DNA of 64,000 bases, taken from Chamaecrista fasciculata (Eukaryota; Streptophyta; Magnoliopsida; Fabales; Fabaceae). Positions 55,589 to 64,000 of the stretch are shown piece after piece. Position 1 is the stretch's first letter. Every line of letters starts with the position of its first letter. The notes beneath the pieces are model-generated. The model saw nothing but the letters and a program-made list of their open reading frames with translations, did not search any database and had not been told where the DNA came from. A program made the position numbers and the translations under genes. Location of the stretch: contig QANZ01028774.1 of NCBI GenBank assembly GCA_003254925.1, positions 36,226-100,225 of the forward strand, written 5' to 3'.

Positions 55589-56831
55589 TATGGAATTTTA
55601 ATTAATTATCTGCAAATTGAATATGTATGTGTATATATCACATCAATTGCGAGAGATCCGAGGATTATGATCGATCTGGAGGTCAGATCGATGGAGAAAG
55701 GAAGAAAGAAAGGAGATAAGTAGGAAGAAGAAAGGAAGGGCCGAAGGGTAATTATTATTAGATAGAGATACCTATCAGTTATAATAACTTGTTCATTCAC
55801 TTTTTTTTGTTTTTGACTTTTCTTTCTTAATAGCTATATCCATCTAATGAATCCACATTTTCACTTATATATTATATGTTAATCAAATCTGTTTCTCTCA
55901 ATATCTTAATAAATTAAATAATATCAATTATGAGCTGTGTGTTCCAGAAAACCTAAATGCACCGTGTGTTAGTCTTTGACTTTTGACTTTTGACCTAATC
56001 ATCAATTTATGCACTAACCGCAGTACTCTTCGTTGAGATTTTTACGGCTTTTCGTAGCTAAACAAAAGGATACAAATTTACAAACGTGATTAATCTAGTT
56101 GTTCTTTAGTAATTAATTAATTATTAAGTAGACTTTTAACTTTGACCATAGCTAGCTAGGTAGAACAATTCTCCGTGTATTACTAGTAATGATTGATTAA
56201 TCTAAATATATGCTTTAATTGTGTCCATACGTAAATGTAACTCTCTTTCTCTTTCCACTCACACTCACCACCTCACTTCATGTTTATTAAATTCAATTAA
56301 TATATATATATATATTAATGTTATTAAAACCAGATCGAAGAATGGCTTGAAGACCTTCGGGTCATAAGTTGATTGGTTCAATCGATTAGACCAACGATCA
56401 AATCGGATGACGTCATAAATATATAAATAAAATAATTATTATTATTTTAAATATAAATATTTCATAATTGATAAAATATAACTATAAATTTTATATAATA
56501 ATAAGATATACTTGTGAATCCATAGTTTCATTGTCCTATATAAACAAAATATACAAAAGTCACAACATGAATAATTATTAGGTTAGTAAAAATGAAAAAA
56601 AANGTGGCAGCATATTGTACTAAATATTGATATCGATCAATTATCAAGATAAACATGCATTCTTGTTTCTGTTACGTTTGCAGGGAGAAAGTAAATTAAA
56701 TTGCATGTAAATCTGTGATGCGCTGAATCCTATATATTCTTCCAGCCTTCCAGGCTATTCAATGACGGTACTGATGATATGTGATATGCTTCAACACACA
56801 CACGTAGATAATATATATATATATATATATA
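55589..56831. other. Spacer with FAF-gene promoter and transposon scrap
   Basis: 1.2 kb. The left part must hold the FAF-gene leader and promoter. Around 56335-56410, GGTTCAATCGATTAGACCAA and neighbours resemble the ends of a common plant DNA transposon, but no pair of ends is visible. A single N lies at 56603. No gene is seen. Confidence 0.45.
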
Positions 56832-57470
56832 TTAGAGAGAGGGAAGAGAGGGATGATCATGATGAGTGGAGGTGGGAGGGTGAGGCATGTCTGAATATCC
56901 AATACCTCTACGGGTGGTCGGAAAAATGGTGAAGAGAAACGTGGACAACACCCCCGCCGCTAACGGCAAATTAATGATCAACGCACTCTCATTAGGCCCT
57001 ATCACCTCCTGTGGTATCAAACACCCTTGCACGTTTGAGTTAGTGAACGCAAACACCAAGAACACCATCACCGACAACACCGCATGCACCACGTCTATCA
57101 ATGACAGCCTGTACTTTCTCCCATGCACCACTGCCACGTCATCGTTGTAGTATTGAGCGTAGTTGAACACATAGAGTCCCTTGAAGGTGGCAATGCCGTA
57201 GTAGAGCTTTCCGTCTGATCCCACGAAGCTGTCTGTGAACGAAGACACGAAGCAGAACACGCCGCATACTACGATTACGGAGAGTGTTAGGAATTTGTTG
57301 GACACGTGGCAGGTGCCGTTGTTCGAGAAGGAAGGGATGAGTGCGTTGAATGCCAGAACGGTGCTTGTGGGTAGCAGATTCGCTAGGTTCGCTGCACTCG
57401 CTAGTGTCTTGTGTACTGGATGCTTCCAATTACAACCACCACTGTTTTGAATTAGAGACGACTGCGACAT
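56832..57470 (-). CDS. DMP family (DUF679) membrane protein
   Basis: Single exon of 212 codons, the usual gene form and size for this plant-only family. Four membrane segments are visible: about 24-48 (ANLANLLPTSTVLAFNALIP), 61-83 (LTLSVIVVCGVFCFVSSFTD), 124-143 (IDVVHAVLSVMVFLVFAF) and 163-185 (IINLPLAAGVLSTFLFTIFP), followed by the typical FPTTRRGIGY. Both termini should face the cytosol. DMP proteins sit in the tonoplast, ER or plasma membrane and have been tied to membrane remodelling, senescence and, for DMP8/9, gamete fusion. The sequence looks closer to the DMP1-7 side than to DMP8/9, judged by memory only. The start is the first ATG, directly before a hydrophilic N-terminus. Confidence 0.9.
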   Translation of the reverse strand: MSQSSLIQNSGGCNWKHPVHKTLASAANLANLLPTSTVLAFNALIPSFSNNGTCHVSNKFLTLSVIVVCGVFCFVSSFTDSFVGSDGKLYYGIATFKGLYVFNYAQYYNDDVAVVHGRKYRLSLIDVVHAVLSVMVFLVFAFTNSNVQGCLIPQEVIGPNESALIINLPLAAGVLSTFLFTIFPTTRRGIGYSDMPHPPTSTHHDHPSLPSL

Positions 57471-58710
57471 TCTATTATTCTTTTTCTTCTCTCTACTGTA
57501 TTATTGATTAATAATTAACTTGCTAATCCCGTTTTTAATTAATTTATAGTAGCTAGCTAGCAAGAGATAAGGACATGTTGTTCATCACGTGGTGGTTAAA
57601 GGTTCTGGCGTCTCGGGCTCATGGAAATGGAATGCCATGCATATTGAGTCATTAATATTAACATACATAGCTATGACATGTTCTAATTTGTTTGTATGTG
57701 TGTGTTTCGAGGATTCAAGAAATGGATCTACCAGTGCTAGCTAGCTAGCTTCTTCGTCAAGGGATTAATGAGGAATATATTAATGAATATAGTCCTTGAT
57801 TTGATGATTTGTGTATTATATATATCTGGTGCACTTGACTTGTACTGAATAAACACCTATACGCCTAACGCTTCCTAATTAATCCTACCAAATTTTAGAA
57901 CTAATAAATGGTATACTATGTTATAGCTTCCACCTAGTTCTTTCTAACAGAATTGCGTTTCTCTGCGCGTTGCGTTTGCTTTCTATTTTGGACCAACTTC
58001 TCAGCCATTCATATTAATATGTGTCGTTCAATCTGGTATTCATATCACTCTGTCGTTGAAGAAACATTCTAATATTTAATCAGGTGATCAATTTAGAGAC
58101 AAAAACATACAAGCTAAGAGAAGGGCCGGAGAAAAATAAATAACTGGACCTAATACATGTGATGTGGCTACAATGTTCCATTCGTCGCTTCCTCTCCTAT
58201 TTCTTCTCTTTCTTTTTAAAAAAATTATTTGTTTTTTGGTCTATTTTTTGAAGATTTAATTATTATTTTTTATGGATTAATTATTATTATTTTTTGGTCA
58301 GAAAGAACTGAAGATTTAATTATTAGAAAATTGAGAAACCATTTTTGTCTTTGGAGAAGGCCCAGCAAGAAAGCGGGCCTTTTTTGTGGGTGGGGATGAT
58401 TATGGACTGTGGCTGAGAAGCAGACAACTGAATATTATGACCCACTTGTACCCAAAAAGGAAAAAAGGGGGGAAAAAATAAAGATCGATGATACATCCGG
58501 GTCTTAATTAGTATTGAAAATACTTTAGCCTGATGTTTCTTCTCACCAACCATGTAATGATATAAAAACGATAGCTCCATTTGCTGTAAATGAATAAGGA
58601 CGATGTCTATCAAAGGATAAAAACTTTCTTAAGATAAACTGATCAAGTTTGTTTTGTATTTATTAGAGCTTTGGTTACAGAGGCATATATATATATAGAT
58701 ATATGCAAAT
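57471..58710. other. Spacer between DMP and sugar transporter genes
   Basis: 1.2 kb holding the DMP promoter and the 3' UTR of the sugar transporter gene. There are two copies of GAAGATTTAATTATTA near 58250 and 58311. No gene or RNA is seen. Confidence 0.5.
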
Positions 58711-61627
58711 TCATGTCTCTGTTATTAAAAGTGGATTCAAGGATGATTGAACTTCTTCGAGTGTACGCCCCTTGGTCTCTGGTACTAGTTTCGCCACGAA
58801 TACAACAGTGAGGCCACATATGCTCGAGAATATGAAGAAAGTTCCTGCCCCATGCATGCATACATAATAATCAGTCTCCTTAATCATATATACAACATTA
58901 TTAACAGATTGACTTTGTTTTTTCCTCAGAGATGGTAAGCATAAAGAGATTGATATATCTACCCGCTGAGTTCCAATTCATGAGGAAGTTGAAAGCATAT
59001 GATACAATAAAAGAACCCAACCAGTTAATTAAGGTCACAAGGCTTCCAGCAGAGCCCTTCACATTAATGGGAAATATCTGAAAGTATATACCGAAGACAC
59101 AAAAATCATGAGTCAATTAACCTGCTGATTTATTATGATATATGTATAGAACATAAGATCAAGCATGGTAAGAAGAAAAAGCTACCTCAGACATGATAAC
59201 CCAGGGTATTCCCCCCATGCCTATCGAGAAAGATCCTGTATATACCTGGCCATTCTCAAATTTATAAATTGGATTGAAATCGGATGACAAATTTCAACAT
59301 GTGTATAAATCAACTAATGAGTTAATCATAGTAAAGTTTTTCACTTAAAGTGGGATGGATCCTGTTAATTCCAAGCCAATTCTCATGAAATCAAATTATG
59401 TGGTTAGCAAAAAATCAGATCAAGGAATAGAACCGGCTTCTACTCTCATATATGCATAAAAAAACTGTCTTTAGACTGTCATTACCAGTACACCAACAAG
59501 AGCTAAAATGGGAGTGAACTCCTTCCATTTCTGAAGGTCCTGTATTCGATAAGTTTCTTTCTTTAGATTATAGATAAACAGAAGTGGACATAATTAAATC
59601 TTAAGTAATAAACAAACCTGAAAGAAGAATGATAATCCTACAAGTAAGCATCCTAGGCATGTTCCCCCCGCAGAGACCTGTATGGTTAACATTTTAGCTT
59701 CAACACTTACACATGAATGACCCCATAACAAAATTGAAACTCGAGTTCAACCTTCAATTCTCACCAATAAAAGGGGCCTTCGTCCAGATTTATCCATCAA
59801 AACTACACCCAAAGCTGTCATTGGGACCTGTAGTGGGGCATCTATATATATCTCATCTCACACAGCAATATATAAGCATAAAGTTAAGAAATGACAAACT
59901 GTATGATATTTATGAACCTGAACAGCAACCATTGCTATTGTTCCAACACTACCCGAAAACCCTGTCAAATATGAAGAATTTTATACTCGCGTCACAAAAC
60001 CTCTTTTTTGTCAGTGATCATATATAAGTTGTTGAAATAACCAACAAAATGCATGGCCTACCAGCAGAGATAAATATAGAGCTTGCATAAAATGCAATGC
60101 CGTTAACCCCTCCAAACTGTTGTAGTATCATCAGTCCCACTCCAACCTACTCAAATAATTAATTATACCCATAAAAGTTCTGTAAAACGTTAAAGACAAG
60201 TCACTAAGTTGCATAGAAGAGGTCAAGTTAGAAAGCTCACAGTAAGTGATTTGAGATACTGTCGTTGAAATAAGTCAAGCATACTAGCATCTGTTACCCG
60301 CTGAAGGGTTTCTGTATAGTCCTACACAACAAGTATAGAGCATAAACTACCATATATAAAAGATCATGGTATCTAAATCCTGATTTTAATTTTTCCCATC
60401 TTCTCATTCCTATTAAACAAAAACCCAAAAATCACACTCTAGCGCATATTTTATCACTATTCGCTAATAATCACCACATACCCTAATTTCAGTGGCTTCA
60501 TGAGAAACATCAGCATTCTCACCCCTAAGATGCTGCAGAGTAGATTGACTATCTTCCAAGCGGCCAATTCTTGCCTGCAAAACTTTGAGGTCATATATCA
60601 CTTATTGGAGATACTTTTGCGTGCGTACTGACTTTTCTTGTCTCAACGCATTTGAAAAAGGGGTTAAAAAGGTTTCAGTTTCCTTGTGTCCAATACAACA
60701 AGCCCAGACATATACATAATAGGCACGAGAAACTCACCAGCCACCTAGGAGACTCAGGAATGAAGAATAGACCAATAAGCTGTATAAGGCATGGAATAGT
60801 TCCTGAGATGAAGACAAGGAAGATGTGACTAACAAGGAATTATTTTCAACTTCATTTTGTGAAATGAAGAATATTAGAAAGGAGAGCATTACCTATTAAT
60901 GCCAAAACTCGCCAGGTCAAGATTGTTCCTAAAAGATAAGTGAATGATACACCACAGCAGATCATCAGCTGAGACAAATATATTAACACCCAATGGCCAT
61001 TCAACAATGAAATCCTAGACGTGAAATATGTCACAAGTTGCCGTGATATACAATGAGAGCCACAGGATGATTTTCAGAGAGAATACGGTATTGGACTTTG
61101 GCATTGAATTATTTATTTACCTGATGAACTGTAGTGAATCCGCCTCGAAGATTCTTGGGTGTTATTTCTGCTATGTAAACTGGTACCTATATAAGAAGCA
61201 AAGAGAAGTAGCCATTAATTTTTTTCAAATTTATGAGTGAATGATGTTGCATCATGTGACAAATTGAAACCTCAGAGATAACAACAGTTACCACGAAAGA
61301 TAGAAGACCTATCCCATATCCGATCGACAGTCTTCCAATGTAAAGCCACCAAGCTACCTTTAGTTAAAACACGCACCAAGCATTTAGCTGGAGTTGATAG
61401 GTCAATCATGTATTGAAGTTGCAATTTAAATACACTCTTAATCTAACATGAAACTAACAAGTAGTAGAGAAAAACGTGAATTAAGTCGAAGAAAATGCTA
61501 AATAAACCTTCGAGAACGTTATGGCAAGCCATCCCAAGATACAGAATATCTGTGAGAAGCCCATCGCCTGAATTCCAAAATAACCAAAAGACCATAGTCA
61601 ATTTAACGAGGCAGTATACATAGTTAC

Positions 61628-61659
<32 letters not shown>

Positions 61660-62195
61660 ACATACACACAACAATACACAGCTTCATTGAAAAATTAGGA
61701 AGGGAGAATCACTTACACCTCGTCGACCTGCGTAATCTGCCACTTTACCACTCATTATAGCACCAACCACTGCTCCAATTGTCATTATCGAACCAAAAAA
61801 CGAATACTGCACAGTGAGATTGAGTTAGAGAACAAATTGGAGAAATCAACATACCAATTTCTGATGACACTCTATAAAGCCTCAGACAGAGTAAACCTCT
61901 GCTACACCGAGATTGAGGTCGTGAGTAATTCCGGATTGAACAGGCGAAGAATATCCAATCTGCAAAATCCAATCAAATTCATTCAATATAGTGTTGCGTC
62001 TCGCTGAATATAGCAATCGGAAATTAGGGGAGAGAATTTTACAGCATTCCCGAAAACGTAAGAACCAGAGACAGCAATAATAGTAGTAAGTATAAGAATT
62101 GGTGTAGGTGGAGACGATCCACTTTGCTTCTTTTCGTCATTGAGAAGCAGAGGAGTCGAAAATTCGCTTGGTACTTTGGTGCTTCCGTTCTCCAT
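58711..62195 (-). CDS. ERD6-like monosaccharide transporter, complete
   Basis: Eighteen short exons: 62195-62043, 61959-61897, 61806-61717, 61567-61508, 61357-61292, 61186-61121, 60968-60893, 60802-60738, 60574-60482, 60321-60241, 60146-60062, 59962-59919, 59827-59765, 59677-59618, 59539-59486, 59245-59186, 59077-58963, 58844-58711. They give 475 residues, normal for the 12-helix sugar porter family. Visible signatures: [11 protein letters not shown] after helix 2, the second-half start [23 protein letters not shown] after helix 6, [10 protein letters not shown] after helix 8, and [10 protein letters not shown] after helix 12. The N-terminus has a dileucine-type STPLLLND signal, common in tonoplast ERD6-like carriers such as ESL1, which move glucose out of the vacuole with protons. 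Many tiny exons are typical of this subfamily. The first ATG was chosen because it precedes a charged tail and helix 1. Confidence 0.93.
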
Positions 62196-63068
62196 GACTG
62201 TAGAACAGAGGGAAAATGGAGAAATTGAAGTGTGAGAGTATAAAATGGAGGAGATATAGTGAAGAAAATGACGATGGCGTTGCAAAACTTCAAGAATAAA
62301 TAGTTAATACAATTCTTGCAAGCCATGTGATTCAAATTCAAGTGTTACAATTCTCGTTTTGAGATTCTTGACAAAATCTGGGTTTCTCTTTTAAGATTTT
62401 CCTTTCCAAGTGTTTTGGGACAAAAAAAGATCCATCCTTTTTTCAACTATTAGTCCCCCCCTTTAGCAACCAAACGAAAATTTGTAGAATAATTACTAAG
62501 AGTTTGACCCCTTTTTTTAGAAAAAATTAAAAGAATGCCATTAGTGTTGCGTAATGCGTGGTAATATTAAAGAAGAATATTGCTATTGCCTTTTCTTTTT
62601 CAGAAAATACGAAAAGAATCTTTTTAAAAAAACGGGGGATGAGTTGAGCTGCTTCGAATGATAATTGTTTCGTATTTTAATATTAAATTAAATTTTTATT
62701 CGTGTTTTTCTTTCATATACCCTCTTAATTCTAACTTAAAAAATAACTATTTTCAGAGTTTTGAGATAAGAGAGAAATTTTATAATGTTATTATCATTAA
62801 TGCTTTATTAAATTGGTGATAATGTTATTCATTGAAATATTAGACAGTAATAAGACACAGTTAATGCAATACGTTTTAGATTTGAGTCATTCTCCAACAT
62901 TGTACCTTTTCCTACTTAATTACAAGATAATGTTAATCCATTGAATGATTAGACGTACAGTAGTGAGATAAACTTAATTATGAGATATTTATATAATCTT
63001 TTCATATATATAAATACATATGAATTAATTTTCTAATGTGTGTTAAAATTACATTATTATATTTAAAA

Positions 63069-63103
63069 CTAGCATAAGATCGGTGCGTTTGCAGTTTGCA
63101 CGG
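63069..63103 (-). mobile_element. Helitron-like 3' end, diverged
   Basis: On the minus strand: CCGTGCAAACTGCAAACGCACCG (imperfect hairpin, split here as CCGTGCAAAC and AAACGCACCG), then ATCTTATG, then CTAG at 63069-63072 followed by T. It resembles plant Helitron ends with GTGC hairpins. The body would lie to the right, with its 5' end unknown. Confidence 0.25.
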
Positions 63104-63225
63104 ACTTTTTCTGAAGATTTATATAATTGAAAATTCTCACAATTTAACTTGAAAATCAATAAATAAAATCATAAAATGTTCACAATTTGTAAAAAAAAAA
63201 AATATAGAGAATTCACACTATTGTC

Positions 63226-63500
63226 ATGACAAAACAATGATAGTCTCAATTACAGAAAAAGGAATCCATGAGCATAGTCTTTGACAATTAATTGATAATC
63301 TAATTATATGGAAGAAAGACTTACAATAAAAAAATCATCAAGAATTCACACTTATTGTTTTNTGACAAAAACAATGATAGTCTCAATTACAGAAAAAGGA
63401 ATCCATGAGCATAGTCTTTGACAATTAATTGATAATCTAATTATATGGAAGAAAGACTTACAATAAAAAAATCATCAAGAATTCACACTTATTGTTTTTT
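63226..63500. repeat. 137-bp direct duplication split by an N
   Basis: Bases from about 63226 (TGACAAAACAATGATAGTC) to 63361 recur from 63363 to about 63500 with almost no change, and the single N at 63362 marks the join. This is more likely an assembly artefact than a natural tandem repeat. Confidence 0.85.
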
Positions 63501-64000
63501 AATATTAGACAGTTTCAACATTAAGAGAATGGCAAAAGACATTTGTTCTCCAATCAGGATCTTGAGCAAGCAGTCTCCGGCTTAAGACCCACCTGCTTAA
63601 CAAATTAACAAAAAGAAAATAGTTGATTATTGTTGAGAAGTGCTTTTTACATAAATCTAAGATCATACATCTGTATCTAAATAGTGTTTAGTTTGTAGAC
63701 ACTAACACGACGATTGCAAATCTATCTGGGGACACAAAATCATCTAATAAGGCAACTATATGGTGTAGGGAGGAAAAATCAATGCATGGCCTTGTAGAGA
63801 ACTCAAGATATACAACCTCTCAATTGTGAGATTCTCTTTTATCTCGAAATTTGTAATTTCAAGACTGAAAAAAATTAAAGTTAATTTAATCCGCACCCAA
63901 ATCAATCCGCACACTAAAGAATATATATATAAAAAATTATATAAATTTAATAATGTATTAATTATTGAAGACCGCGGCCCTATGCCCTCATAACTTTTTT

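Larger units (their letters stand above)
62196..64000. other. Spacer upstream of the sugar transporter, no gene seen
   Basis: 1.8 kb. The first few hundred bases should hold the transporter promoter and leader. The rest is AT-rich, with a Helitron-like end at 63069 and a direct duplication around an N at 63362. The last 400 bases show no feature I can name. Confidence 0.5.

Noticed and set aside
56335-56410. GGTTCAATCGATTAGACC-type motif as a transposon
   Set aside because: It resembles a common plant repeat end, but no partner end or duplication could be found.

Overview
This is a piece of an AT-rich nuclear genome of a eudicot plant. The evidence is many-exon genes with GT-AG introns, plant-only families (class C sucrose-phosphate synthase, FAF-domain and DMP proteins, an ERD6-like sugar carrier, plant PIEZO), and a dense mix of MITEs, SINEs, LINEs and one LTR element. 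I could not narrow the species. It is a draft assembly: one 737-base N run (26478-27214) and single Ns at 13953, 56603 and 63362.

Layout. 1074-5407 (+): a 12-exon coiled-coil protein I do not recognise. 6007-13891 (-): a complete 14-exon sucrose-phosphate synthase of the SPS4/C class, about 1050 residues. 13.9-17.6 kb: AT-rich spacer with a near-perfect hairpin MITE and Helitron-like ends. 17620-23441 (-): complete eIF2D, 8 exons, 611 residues, with one GC-AG intron. 23.4-28.9 kb: transposon-rich spacer (SINE, L1-type LINE, PIF/Harbinger-like element holding the N gap).

28862-34574 (+) is the first ten exons (436 residues) of a DRP2-type dynamin, and 37744-51569 (+) is the last thirteen exons (2131 residues) of a PIEZO channel. 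The DRP2 3' half and the PIEZO 5' exons are both absent. The 3.2 kb between them holds a 2.0 kb copia-like LTR element whose flanks do not form a matching target duplication, plus about 0.86 kb of repeat-like DNA. The last DRP2 exon ends in phase 0 and the first PIEZO exon starts in phase 0, so splicing across would give an in-frame dynamin-GTPase::PIEZO chimera of about 2567 codons. This is either a real rearrangement or an assembly join at a repeat. It is the most unusual signal in the window.

52490-52571 (+): tRNA-Ser(UGA), sitting between two ~97-bp inverted repeat arms. 54566-55588 (-): single-exon FAF-domain protein with an N-terminal membrane segment. 56832-57470 (-): single-exon DMP (DUF679) membrane protein. 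58711-62195 (-): 18-exon ERD6-like sugar transporter, 475 residues. 62.2-64.0 kb: spacer with a 137-bp direct duplication centred on an N.

These are independent housekeeping and membrane genes in ordinary plant gene order. Sucrose synthesis (SPS) and vacuolar sugar export (ERD6-like) touch the same metabolism, but nothing in the sequence links them functionally.
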